A DNA stretch of 64,000 nucleotides from Trinickia dinghuensis (GTDB lineage Bacteria; Pseudomonadota; Gammaproteobacteria; Burkholderiales; Burkholderiaceae). A program made the translations under genes and the position numbers. How positions within the stretch are numbered: the stretch's first letter is position 1; each line of letters starts with the position of its first letter. Location of the stretch: the NCBI RefSeq assembly GCF_003367175.1, contig NZ_QRGA01000014.1:1-64000 (forward strand), read 5' to 3'. Below the pieces are notes generated by a model that saw only the letters and a program-made list of their open reading frames with translations, was not told the DNA's origin and did no database searches. Positions 8,946-16,896 of this stretch are shown one piece after another.

Positions 8946-10052
8946 ATGGCAACGAACGAATCGGCAAGACCGTCCGGCAAGGAACAGGATTACTCGGCGT
9001 TCGTCGGCACGCGCACGGTATCGGAGCAGCAGCGGTTCGACGCCGATGCCCTCGCGAACTGGCTGGGGGAGCACGTAGCCGGCTTTGCGGGGCCTTTGAC
9101 GGTCGAGCAATTCGCCGGCGGCCAGTCGAATCCGACGTTCAAGCTCGTCACGCCCTCGCGCAGCTATGTCATGCGCGCGAAGCCCGGCCCCGCGGCCAAA
9201 CTGCTGCCGTCGGCCCATGCGATCGAGCGCGAGTACCGCGTGATGGACGCGCTCTCGCACACGGACGTGCCCGTCGCGACGATGCTCGCGCTGTGCGGCG
9301 AAGAAGCCGTGATCGGCCGCGCCTTCTACGTCATGGAGCATGTCGAGGGCCGCGTGCTCTGGGACCCTTCGCTTCCCGGCATGACGCCCGCGGAACGGGC
9401 CGCGATCTACGATGAAATGAACCGCGTCATCGCGGCGCTGCATTCGGTGGATGCGAACGCGGCGGGCCTCGCCGATTACGGCAAGCCGGGCAACTATCTC
9501 GCGCGCCAAATCGCGCGTTGGAGCAAGCAATACCTGGCGTCGGAAACCGAGCCGATCGAAGCCATGCATCGGCTGATCGAGTGGCTGCCCGCGCACGTGC
9601 CCCCCGAAACGGGCGACTATGCGGCGGTCGTACACGGCGACTATCGGCTCGACAACCTGATCTTCCATCCGAGCGAGCCGCGCGTTCTCGCGGTGCTCGA
9701 TTGGGAACTGTCGACGCTCGGCGATCCGATCGCCGATTTCGCCTATCACTGCATGGCCTGGCACGTCGATCCGGCGCAGTTTCGCGGCATCGCGGGCTTG
9801 AGCTGGGAGACGCTCGGCATTCCCGGCGAGCGCCGCTACATCGACCGCTATTGCGAGCGAACAGGTTTTTCGATCCCCGGCGACTGGAATTTCTATCTCG
9901 CCTTCAACATGTTCCGCATCGCCGCGATTCTGCAGGGGATCATGAAGCGGGTGACGGTCGGCACGGCGGCCAGCGCGCAAGCGGTCGATGCGGGCCGGCG
10001 CGCGCGGCCGATGGCCGAACTCGCCTGGTCGTATGCACAGAAAGTGCGGTAG
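8946..10052 (+). CDS. Phosphotransferase (APH-like kinase), ACAD10/11 kinase-half / LvaA-like
   Basis: This 368-residue aminoglycoside-phosphotransferase-fold kinase has the catalytic loop HGDYRLDN (H230, D232, N237) and the metal-binding aspartate D252 (LDWELS). It resembles the kinase half of eukaryotic ACAD10/ACAD11 and bacterial LvaA. Those phosphorylate the hydroxyl of 4-hydroxyacyl-CoA, so that a partner dehydrogenase can remove phosphate. The acyl-CoA dehydrogenase partner lies 99 bases downstream, which supports that reading; antibiotic resistance is unlikely. ATG 8946 follows GGGAG by 8 bases. Confidence 0.8.
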   Translation: MATNESARPSGKEQDYSAFVGTRTVSEQQRFDADALANWLGEHVAGFAGPLTVEQFAGGQSNPTFKLVTPSRSYVMRAKPGPAAKLLPSAHAIEREYRVMDALSHTDVPVATMLALCGEEAVIGRAFYVMEHVEGRVLWDPSLPGMTPAERAAIYDEMNRVIAALHSVDANAAGLADYGKPGNYLARQIARWSKQYLASETEPIEAMHRLIEWLPAHVPPETGDYAAVVHGDYRLDNLIFHPSEPRVLAVLDWELSTLGDPIADFAYHCMAWHVDPAQFRGIAGLSWETLGIPGERRYIDRYCERTGFSIPGDWNFYLAFNMFRIAAILQGIMKRVTVGTAASAQAVDAGRRARPMAELAWSYAQKVR

Positions 10053-10151
10053 CGGAAAAAAGCAACTATCGACAACGCCCCAACGGCAAGCACAGGCGCG
10101 CTCGCCCCACTCGATACGCACGATGCCGCCATCATCGCGAGGACACCACTC

Positions 10152-11372
10152 ATGAATTTCGACTACACCCCGAAGGTTCAAGCCCTGCGCGCCAAGCTGC
10201 TCGAGTTCTTCGACGCGCACATCTATCCCAACGAGCGGGCCTTCATCGAGGAAGTCGCGCGCAACCGTGCCGCGGGCAACGCGTGGGTGCCCACCGAACT
10301 CGTGGAAACGCTGAAGGTACGCGCGCGCGAGGCAGGCCTATGGAATCTATTTTTGCCCGACTCGACGCTCGGTGCGGGACTCACGAATCTCGAATACGCG
10401 CCGCTTGCGGAAATCATGGGACGCGTGCCTTGGGCACCCGAGGTGTTCAACTGCAATGCGCCCGACACGGGCAACATGGAAACGCTCGTTCGCTATGCGT
10501 CCGACGAGCAGAAGCGCACGTGGCTCGAGCCGCTGCTCGAAGGCAAGATCCGCTCGGCATTCTTGATGACGGAGCCCGAAGTCGCTTCGTCGGATGCGAC
10601 GAACATCGAAACGCGCATCGAGCGCGACGGCGACGCGTATGTCGTCAACGGACGCAAGTGGTGGTCGTCGGGTGCGGGGGATCCGCGCTGCAAGGTCTAT
10701 ATCGTGATGGGCAAGACCGACCCGAGCGCGGCAAAACACGTGCAGCAGTCGATGATTCTGGTGCCGGCCGGCGCGCCCGGCGTCACCGTGCACCGCCCGC
10801 TGCACGTGTTCGGCTACGACGACGCGCCGCACGGCCACATGGAGATCACGCTCGAAAACGTGCGCTTGCCCGTATCGAGCATGCTGCTCGGCGAAGGGCG
10901 CGGCTTCGAGATCGCGCAGGGACGCTTGGGGCCGGGGCGCATTCACCACTGCATGCGATTGATCGGCCTGGCCGAGCGCGCACTCGAGCTCATGTGCAAG
11001 CGCACGTCCGAGCGCATCGCTTTCGGCAAGCCGGTCGCGGCGCAGACGGTCACGCAAGAGCGGATCGCCGAGGCGCGCTGCATGATCGAACAGGCCCGAC
11101 TGCTGACGCTGAAAACGGCCTACATGATGGATACGGTCGGCAACAAAGGCGCGCGCGGCGAGATCGCAATGATCAAGGTCGTCGCGCCGAACATGGCCTG
11201 CCAGGTGATCGACTGGGCGATCCAGGCGCACGGCGGAGGCGGCATGTGCGACGATTTTCCACTGGCCTACGCTTACACATGCGCACGCACGCTGCGCTTC
11301 GCCGACGGCCCCGACGAAGTGCACCGCAATGCAATCGCGAAGCTCGAACTCGCTCGGTATGCGGCTGCATAG
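10152..11372 (+). CDS. Acyl-CoA dehydrogenase of the ACAD10/11 (LvaC-like) type
   Basis: This 406-residue flavoprotein has all three acyl-CoA dehydrogenase domains ([15 protein letters not shown] for substrate/FAD, GERIAFGK-like segment, C-terminal AHGGGGM). The position of the catalytic glutamate of fatty-acid dehydrogenases is aspartate here (D385, in FADGPDEVH). I associate this with the ACAD10/11 subgroup rather than straight beta-oxidation enzymes. With the upstream kinase it could convert a phosphorylated 4-hydroxyacyl-CoA to an enoyl-CoA. It ends 82 bases before the convergent esterase homologue. Confidence 0.85.
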   Translation: MNFDYTPKVQALRAKLLEFFDAHIYPNERAFIEEVARNRAAGNAWVPTELVETLKVRAREAGLWNLFLPDSTLGAGLTNLEYAPLAEIMGRVPWAPEVFNCNAPDTGNMETLVRYASDEQKRTWLEPLLEGKIRSAFLMTEPEVASSDATNIETRIERDGDAYVVNGRKWWSSGAGDPRCKVYIVMGKTDPSAAKHVQQSMILVPAGAPGVTVHRPLHVFGYDDAPHGHMEITLENVRLPVSSMLLGEGRGFEIAQGRLGPGRIHHCMRLIGLAERALELMCKRTSERIAFGKPVAAQTVTQERIAEARCMIEQARLLTLKTAYMMDTVGNKGARGEIAMIKVVAPNMACQVIDWAIQAHGGGGMCDDFPLAYAYTCARTLRFADGPDEVHRNAIAKLELARYAAA

Positions 11373-11410
11373 CAGTTAGCCGCGCCCTTGCACGGCCTCG
11401 GACCACCGCG

Positions 11411-11480
11411 CACGCGGCGCATACCCGCGCCGCCGTGATGAGCTCGATAACCCCTCAGCGACGCTTATCGATCCATGTAT
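11411..11480. repeat. Copy A of a direct repeat flanking the esterase homologue
   Basis: The stretch from about 11420 to 11478 matches 13352-13411 in the same orientation with scattered changes and one indel. Shared blocks include CATACCCGC, CCGCCGT and TCAGCGACGC. Copy A contains the last codons and stop of the esterase homologue; copy B lies upstream of its start. This is what remains when a tandemly duplicated gene loses one copy. Confidence 0.6.
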
Positions 11481-13194
11481 CGTCGAATGCTTGAGTGGCG
11501 ATAAAGCGCCCGATGAAGTCCTGCCGCGCCGCGCTGCGATCCCAAGTCGTGCGCGGCGTGACATCGATCGTTTGACGCGCAAGGCCGCCCTGCTCTTCAC
11601 GCGCCGCAGGCCACGACGGCGGTCGCGCAGGCCCGCCCAAGCCCAAAGCGGACCAATATCTGAGCGGATTGTCGCGTGGGCCATTCGGATCCCCCGTTTT
11701 GACGAATTGAACGAGATATCGCAGCAATGCCCCCGAGGCAAGATAGTCTTCAGCACGCCATCCGTGTCGCGGTAGAAGGTTAAGGTTACCGAGCGCAGGG
11801 TCGACCTGCAAATCCGACTGAGCGATCGACGCGCGCCGTTCCGAAGCGCCTGCTGCCGATGACGGCATTCGATCGTAGACATAAAGGTAGACCGGTGAGC
11901 CGCTGCCCGTCTGCCGATGCAGCGACATCCATCGCCATGTGGCGTGAGCGGCTGCAAGGTCGCCGGCGAGCACGGTAGCCGAGCGAACCACTTCATCGTT
12001 GTCGTTGCCCGGATAGTGCGACATGGCCTGCGCGGCTTGCTCGCCAAAAAGGCGCTCGAGTGCTTGCTTCCAGTTCTCGGGGGTCGGCTTGGCGCCTAAC
12101 AGCATAGGGCCGACATGTCCCTCTTGAGATCGATTGCCCAGCAATAGCGGCACCGGCGCCTGGCCGCCTGAATTGAATATCGCCTCCGGGGTGTCGGTCA
12201 AAAACTGGCTGTCGACATGCGGCCAAAAGACAAACTTGGGGCCACGCTCCGATCCGGTGGCGGCCAGCAACTGCTCGGCCGACATCGCACGCAACTGTGG
12301 CAGCGTCCATGCGCCCACTTGCGTAGCGAACCGCGCCGCTAGCTTCTCGGCCCGGCTTCGACTCCATACCGCCTGGCGCCCGAACGCGCCGCCGCTTTGA
12401 GCGATAGCGCGCGCGAACAGGCCCCGCGATTGGGGCGATGCCATATGGGCGCTGACCGCGACGGCGCCGCCGGTGTCGCCGGCTATCGTCACTTTGGCGG
12501 GGTCTCCACCGAACGATGCGATGTTGTCGCGGACCCACCGCAGCGCTGCAACCTGATCGAGCAACCCGTAATTGCCCACCGCACTGTCGGACGACTCGTG
12601 TCTTGCCGACGGCAGCGCCAGAAAGCCGAACACGCCGAGGCGGTAATTGACGGTCACCGTCACGATACCGATTTCGGCCAGGTTCGCACCGTCGTAGCGG
12701 CTTTCCGATGCGTCGCCTTCGTTCAGATTGCCGCCGTGAAAATAGACGAGTACCGGCCGCTTCTCATCCTTGCCCGGATCGGGCGCCCACACGTTCAAAT
12801 ACAGACAGTCTTCGCTGACTCGCGTCGAGCGGAAGCTAGGCTTGCCGCTCGCATGTTGCATGCAGCGGGGCCCGAACTGCACCGCCTGACGCACGCCGGC
12901 CCAGCGCGCGACGGGTTGCGGCGCTTGCCATCGCAACGGGCCGGTCGGCGGGGCCGCATAGGGAATTCCCAGGAACGTGCGCACCGGGCGAGGCGCCAGC
13001 ACTTGAATTCCCGAAATCGTGCCTACGGTGAGTTCGATTCGGGGGCTGGATGCCTGCTGCACCGCCGGCGCGGACTGTGCCCGGACCTCGATAGCCCGTG
13101 CGTCCGCGGTCCTCAAAGCCACTGAGAGGAGCGGTACGAGCACCGAGAGAGCGACGACTCGCCGCCATGAAGCGTCGATCGATGACGAGTTCAT
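11455..13194 (-). CDS. Type-B carboxylesterase homologue lacking catalytic Ser and His (probable pseudoenzyme)
   Basis: This 579-residue exported alpha/beta-hydrolase has a signal peptide at about residues 1-34 (hydrophobic core after Arg-Arg). The type-B esterase fold is clear: SEDCLYLNVWAP, oxyanion FHGG, VNYRLGVFGF, NYGLLDQ. The nucleophile elbow, normally GESAG, reads GDTGG with threonine at 241 (codon ACC). The acid E358 (SQEGH) is kept, but the usual His-Gly-x-Glu segment before GNLNL is SDLQVDPAL, so the histidine is also gone. I infer a binding or scaffold role, or very early decay; the frame is intact. The start at 13194 is set by GGAGGT 7 bases upstream. Confidence 0.82.
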   Translation of the reverse strand: MNSSSIDASWRRVVALSVLVPLLSVALRTADARAIEVRAQSAPAVQQASSPRIELTVGTISGIQVLAPRPVRTFLGIPYAAPPTGPLRWQAPQPVARWAGVRQAVQFGPRCMQHASGKPSFRSTRVSEDCLYLNVWAPDPGKDEKRPVLVYFHGGNLNEGDASESRYDGANLAEIGIVTVTVNYRLGVFGFLALPSARHESSDSAVGNYGLLDQVAALRWVRDNIASFGGDPAKVTIAGDTGGAVAVSAHMASPQSRGLFARAIAQSGGAFGRQAVWSRSRAEKLAARFATQVGAWTLPQLRAMSAEQLLAATGSERGPKFVFWPHVDSQFLTDTPEAIFNSGGQAPVPLLLGNRSQEGHVGPMLLGAKPTPENWKQALERLFGEQAAQAMSHYPGNDNDEVVRSATVLAGDLAAAHATWRWMSLHRQTGSGSPVYLYVYDRMPSSAAGASERRASIAQSDLQVDPALGNLNLLPRHGWRAEDYLASGALLRYLVQFVKTGDPNGPRDNPLRYWSALGLGGPARPPSWPAAREEQGGLARQTIDVTPRTTWDRSAARQDFIGRFIATQAFDDTWIDKRR

Positions 13195-13344
13195 GTTGTG
13201 ACCTCCAAGAAAGCGAAACACGACGCAGGACTTCAGCGTTCGTTCGTGGAGGGCAATCGTCTACCAGGAGAATAGGAAATGATCGTTCGATACCACGAAT
13301 CGGACTCATGCCCGGTTCGCGGTATCGACGTGCACAGGCGGCGA

Positions 13345-13415
13345 CTCGCACCATACCCGCACCGCCGTCATGGCCTTGGCGCCACCGTCAGCGACGCATG
13401 TCGATCCGTGCTAAT
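13345..13415. repeat. Copy B of the direct repeat (remnant of a second esterase 3' end)
   Basis: This segment matches the 3' end and downstream flank of the esterase homologue. Read on the minus strand it still ends in RIDMRR-stop, against WIDKRR-stop in the live gene. The rest of the presumed paralogue is absent; the glutathione transferase gene begins 60 bases further on. Confidence 0.55.
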
Positions 13416-13474
13416 TTCCGCGTGGGAATCGGTGCCGCTTGGTGCGACGCCGGCTTGAACAACGAGGAGCATCG

Positions 13475-14167
13475 ATGATCGACGTCTATAGCTGGGCTAC
13501 GCCGAACGGCCACAAAGTTCACATCATGCTCGAGGAAACCGGCCTCGAGTACCGCGTTCATCCGATCGACATCGGCGCGGGCGATCAATTCAAGCCGGCG
13601 TTCCTCTCGATCAGCCCGAACAACAAGATCCCGGCGATCGTCGATGCCGATGGCCCCGGTGGCCGCCCGCTGTCGCTGTTCGAGTCGGGTGCGATTCTCG
13701 TTTATCTGGCGGAAAAAACGGGCGAATTCTTGCCGGCGGATCCGGCACGCCGCTACGAAACGCTGCAGTGGCTGATGTTCCAAATGGGCGGCCTCGGGCC
13801 GATGCTGGGTCAGACCCATCATTTCCGTGTCTACGCGCCGCAGCAGATCGACTACGCGGTCAATCGCTATACGAACGAGGCGAAGCGCCTGTACGGCGTG
13901 ATGGATAAGCAGCTCGGCGAGTCGGCCTACCTGGCCGGCGACGACTACACGATCGCCGACATCGCAGCCTTCCCGTGGACGCGTTCGTGGAAAAACCAAG
14001 GCTTGGATTTGGCCGATTTTCCGAACGTCGAACGCTGGCATGAGGCGATCGCGGCCCGGCCGGCAGTGCAGCGCGGGGTGGAAGTGCTGGCGTCGGCGCG
14101 CAAGCCAGTGATGGATGAGAAGGCGAAGGAAATGCTGTTCGGCGCGACGCAGTACGCCAAGCATTGA
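13475..14167 (+). CDS. Glutathione S-transferase family protein (YfcG/Ure2p-like)
   Basis: This 230-residue cytosolic protein has an N-terminal thioredoxin-like domain (1-85; WATPNGHKVHIMLEE, PNNKIPAIVD, LFESGAILVYLAEK) and an all-helical C-terminal domain. N11 in TPNG matches the catalytic Asn of the YfcG/Nu class, which reduces disulfides using glutathione. ATG 13475 is preceded by GAGGAG; an upstream in-frame codon at 13439 lacks one. It converges with the MaoC genes. A 7-bp inverted repeat (TGCCGGC / GCCGGCA, about 14173-14203) lies between them. Confidence 0.9.
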   Translation: MIDVYSWATPNGHKVHIMLEETGLEYRVHPIDIGAGDQFKPAFLSISPNNKIPAIVDADGPGGRPLSLFESGAILVYLAEKTGEFLPADPARRYETLQWLMFQMGGLGPMLGQTHHFRVYAPQQIDYAVNRYTNEAKRLYGVMDKQLGESAYLAGDDYTIADIAAFPWTRSWKNQGLDLADFPNVERWHEAIAARPAVQRGVEVLASARKPVMDEKAKEMLFGATQYAKH

Positions 14168-14225
14168 GACAATGCCGGCACTTCGAGGCGCTACCGAGCC
14201 GGCACCGGAAGCCGATCCGATCGGC

Positions 14226-14717
14226 TCAGAAATAATGCCGCGTCACGAATTGCGCGATGCAAGCAGGCTTGGCCCCACCGTCGATCTCGACGGTCACGTC
14301 CCACGCAACTTGCACCGCGCCGTCGGCCACGTCTATCGCTTCGGCAACGATGAAGCAAGCTCTCAGGCGTGAGCCGACGAGTACCGGCGCCGCAAACCGC
14401 ACGCGATTGAGCCCGTAGTTGACCGTCATCCCGCGTTCCATTTGCACCACGCGCGCGAGCAGCGACGGAATCAACGACAGCGTCAAGAACCCGTGCGCGA
14501 TAGGACCGCCGAACGGCGACTCGCGGCGAGCGCGTTCGGGATCGACATGAATCCATTGATGGTCGTCCGTGGCGTCGGCGAATCGGTCGACGCGCGCTTG
14601 GTCGACCTCGACCCAATCGCTGACGAGCGCTTCGGCGCCGACACGCGCGCGCAGCGCCGCGGCATCGGCGATCCGCAGCGGCGAGGGGCGCTCGTGCAAC
14701 GGCGTCGCGGCCGTCAT
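14226..14717 (-). CDS. MaoC-like dehydratase (R-specific enoyl-CoA hydratase type)
   Basis: This 163-residue hot-dog-fold protein has hydratase residues D52 and H57 (DDHQWIH) and the downstream SPFGGPIAHGFLTLSL signature. Such enzymes hydrate trans-2-enoyl-CoA to (R)-3-hydroxyacyl-CoA, linking beta-oxidation to PHA or lipid synthesis. It overlaps the upstream MaoC gene by 4 bases (ATGA), so the two are translationally coupled and may form a heterodimer. It is the last gene of the run read from the NUDIX gene. Confidence 0.88.
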   Translation of the reverse strand: MTAATPLHERPSPLRIADAAALRARVGAEALVSDWVEVDQARVDRFADATDDHQWIHVDPERARRESPFGGPIAHGFLTLSLIPSLLARVVQMERGMTVNYGLNRVRFAAPVLVGSRLRACFIVAEAIDVADGAVQVAWDVTVEIDGGAKPACIAQFVTRHYF

Positions 14718-15184
14718 TGCGCTTCGGCCGCCGGCGGTTGAGGATGGCGCAGCCCAAACAGCACGTTCGAACGCACGGTGACGACGGTGTCGCCCGCTTG
14801 GTTGATGCCTTCCCAGAGGGTCGTGACGATGCCGCGGTCCGGCTGGCTCTTCGATACGCGCTTGGCCAGGATCGAGTTGTACATGCGCAGGCTATCGCCG
14901 GCACGCACCGGCTTGAGCCAGCGGATTTCCTCGATGCCGGGGGAGCCGAGCGAAGTCGAACCGTTGAAGGTATTGCGCACGAGCATGCCCATCATGACGG
15001 AGCACGTGTGCCATCCGCTCGCGATCAGGCCGCGGAATGGAGAAGTTTGCGCAGCCGCTTCGTCGATATGAAACGGCTGCGGATCGAACCGCTCGCCGAA
15101 TTCGACGATCTCCTCGACCGTGAACGTGTGCGTGCCCACTTCAGTGCGTGAGCCGACTTCCAGATCTTCGTAGCTGAGACCCAT
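14714..15184 (-). CDS. MaoC-like dehydratase, second paralogue
   Basis: This 156-residue single-hot-dog protein keeps the catalytic pair D34 and H39 (FDPQPFHID) and GLIASGWHTCSVMM. It resembles MaoC-domain proteins such as mesaconyl-CoA or beta-methylmalyl-CoA dehydratases only distantly. It is coupled to the next MaoC gene by an ATGA overlap. Paired MaoC genes often encode two-subunit hydratases, but the substrate is not evident here. Confidence 0.85.
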   Translation of the reverse strand: MGLSYEDLEVGSRTEVGTHTFTVEEIVEFGERFDPQPFHIDEAAAQTSPFRGLIASGWHTCSVMMGMLVRNTFNGSTSLGSPGIEEIRWLKPVRAGDSLRMYNSILAKRVSKSQPDRGIVTTLWEGINQAGDTVVTVRSNVLFGLRHPQPPAAEAQ

Positions 15185-15208
15185 GCGGCGCTTTCCTATT
15201 TATGGCGG

Positions 15209-15730
15209 CTATTGCAGCGACTCTTTCGGCACGCACGCGCTGGGCACCGCCATGACGTCGATGCCTTCGTCGACGAGCGCGCGTGCATCCTCGGGCGTTG
15301 TCACACCTCGGATGCTGCGCGCCGGCGCTTCGTTGTAATGAATACGGCGCGCTTCCTCGGCGAAGCGGTCACCGACGTTTTCAGCATTGCCCACGACCTC
15401 GCGCAACATGCGCAGCGCCAGGGCTTCGAATTCGCGTGCGCGGTCAGAGCCGGCCGAACGATCGGCCGAGGGACCGTCGCCTTTGCCCTTACCCTTGCCC
15501 TCGCCCGCCGCCGCGCTTTCCATGCCATGAGGTTGCGCACTGTCCTGCCGCGCGCGCGTCGCGCCCGACAAATTCAGGCGCGGCGCCGAAGGCATGCGGC
15601 TCACCGCGGTCGACGCACAAACCGGACATCCGATCAATTTGCGCGACAACTGGGATTCGAAGTCATCGGCCGAGGCGAACCACCCTTCGAAACGATGACC
15701 ATGCGGACATTGCAGATCGAGAACCTTCAT
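15209..15730 (-). CDS. DUF1178 family protein
   Basis: This 173-residue protein starts with the family signature MKVLDLQCPHGHRFEGWFAS. C8 with C35/C38 (IGCPVC) suggests a small zinc-ribbon-like N-terminal domain. The middle (about 60-90) is low-complexity Gly/Lys, and the C-terminus has the conserved YNEAPARSIRG and VDEGIDVMAVP blocks. Function is unknown. Start 15730 is chosen to match the family; ATG 15739 and an ORF extension upstream are less likely. It lies between the MaoC pair and the NUDIX gene. Confidence 0.85.
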   Translation of the reverse strand: MKVLDLQCPHGHRFEGWFASADDFESQLSRKLIGCPVCASTAVSRMPSAPRLNLSGATRARQDSAQPHGMESAAAGEGKGKGKGDGPSADRSAGSDRAREFEALALRMLREVVGNAENVGDRFAEEARRIHYNEAPARSIRGVTTPEDARALVDEGIDVMAVPSACVPKESLQ

Positions 15731-15823
15731 GCTGAACATCAAAGAATGGACGGTAGGGCCCGCAAGCGGGCGCGCCCTAGTGTAGCGCAAGCGCGGTGAA
15801 CGGTCGTTCGCCCGCCCCCGATT

Positions 15824-16471
15824 CTACGCGCTCGGCGCAGACCCCGCCGAACCGGGCATGACGGGTAGCGGCGGCTCCTGGCGGTCGGGCTGCCACGCCC
15901 CCGACAGGACCTTTTCGAGCCAGAAGTGGCCGATGATCGTCTTCACGTCCGTGATCTCACCCGTGCGGATCCACTCGCCCACCTGCGCCGCGTCCGCCGT
16001 GAAGATTTCGAGAAATTCCCCCTCGTCGAGCTTGCGCTCGCCTTCGGTCAAGCCGCGGGCCAAGAAAATGTCGATGAATTCGGTCGAATAGGAAATGATC
16101 GGATGGATACGCGTGAGGAATGTGTAGTCCCGCGCGGAGTATCCCGTTTCCTCGCGCAATTCGCGCTCCGCGCAGGCAAGCGCGCCCTCGTTGGGATCGA
16201 GCTTGCCGGCCGGAAACTCCGTCATCACCTTGCCGATCGGGTAGCGGAACTGCCGTTCGAGCAGCACGCGGCCGTCATCGAACAGAGGAATGACCATGAC
16301 CGCGCCCGAATGGACGACGTATTCGCGCGTGGTCTCCTTGCCGTCGGGCAAGCGTACCGTGTCGCGTTTGACTTTGAGGAAATTGCCGTCGTAGGCGGAT
16401 TCGCCGCCGATGCGCGTTTCGGTGAGCGACGCGTGGTGATGGGGCGAATTGGGATCGGACGGTTGGGCCAT
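15824..16471 (-). CDS. NUDIX hydrolase, ADP-ribose pyrophosphatase type
   Basis: This 215-residue protein has a complete Nudix box (GKLDPNEGALACAERELREETGY region, about 92-114) with the REUxEExGU core, and an upstream FRYP motif typical of ADP-ribose pyrophosphatases. It hydrolyses nucleoside diphosphate derivatives, probably ADP-ribose, in the cytosol. ATG 16471 is preferred to a TTG two codons upstream because AGGAG lies 8 bases before the ATG. It follows DUF2818 by 48 bases on the same strand, so it may be a distal part of the nuo transcript. Confidence 0.9.
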   Translation of the reverse strand: MAQPSDPNSPHHHASLTETRIGGESAYDGNFLKVKRDTVRLPDGKETTREYVVHSGAVMVIPLFDDGRVLLERQFRYPIGKVMTEFPAGKLDPNEGALACAERELREETGYSARDYTFLTRIHPIISYSTEFIDIFLARGLTEGERKLDEGEFLEIFTADAAQVGEWIRTGEITDVKTIIGHFWLEKVLSGAWQPDRQEPPLPVMPGSAGSAPSA

Positions 16472-16519
16472 CAGCAATTCTCCTGCAAGGGCAAGGAGCC
16501 GCCGATGGCCGACTGACCG

Positions 16520-16816
16520 TCAGCGGCGTTTGACGAGATATTGAAACGTGAAGCCGGGAAACGCGAACACGACGAACATGCTGAACGTGATCGCGTAGAA
16601 CTGCCAGCCTTGTTCGAAGCGGTTGCCGGCGCGCGCTTCCAGCGCGAAACCGATCATGCCGATCGCAAAATACAGCGCGATCATTTCGGCAATGCGAAGC
16701 CACGCGCTCTTCTTAACCGCGCCGATCGGCACCACGGCGAACAACCGCTGGTTGAAGAACGGTACGTTGGCGCCGATCAGCGCCAATAAAACGATGAACC
16801 AGCCTGCTGCGGACAT
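16520..16816 (-). CDS. DUF2818 family membrane protein downstream of nuoN
   Basis: This 98-residue protein has three predicted membrane segments and a short basic C-terminus (YLVKRR). The family is found in Betaproteobacteria, typically just after nuoN, so a link to complex I assembly or stability is plausible but unproven. The Shine-Dalgarno (GGGAGG) is provided by the end of a dispersed repeat that fills the whole gap after nuoN. Confidence 0.85.
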   Translation of the reverse strand: MSAAGWFIVLLALIGANVPFFNQRLFAVVPIGAVKKSAWLRIAEMIALYFAIGMIGFALEARAGNRFEQGWQFYAITFSMFVVFAFPGFTFQYLVKRR

Positions 16817-16817
16817 T

Positions 16818-16892
16818 CAGCCTCCCGCCGGGCCGCCCCAAGGGAGGCTGACGCCCCCTCGGGGGGCAGCGAACCATGGTGAGCGTGGGGGC
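16818..16892 (-). repeat. Dispersed intergenic repeat, copy 1 (nuoN to DUF2818)
   Basis: Three blocks of 14, 20 and 22 bases occur here and, in the same order and with identical sequence, at 54495-54688. On the minus strand they are 16892-16879, 16871-16852 and 16839-16818. Block 2 is itself a GC-rich near-palindrome. Block 1 begins 4 bases after the nuoN stop and block 3 ends 1 base before the DUF2818 ATG, carrying its Shine-Dalgarno. Confidence 0.85.
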
Positions 16893-16896
16893 TTCA

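Noticed and set aside
8946-10052. Aminoglycoside resistance phosphotransferase
   Set aside because: The APH fold is shared by acyl-CoA-linked kinases, and the adjacent ACAD10/11-type dehydrogenase favours a metabolic role.
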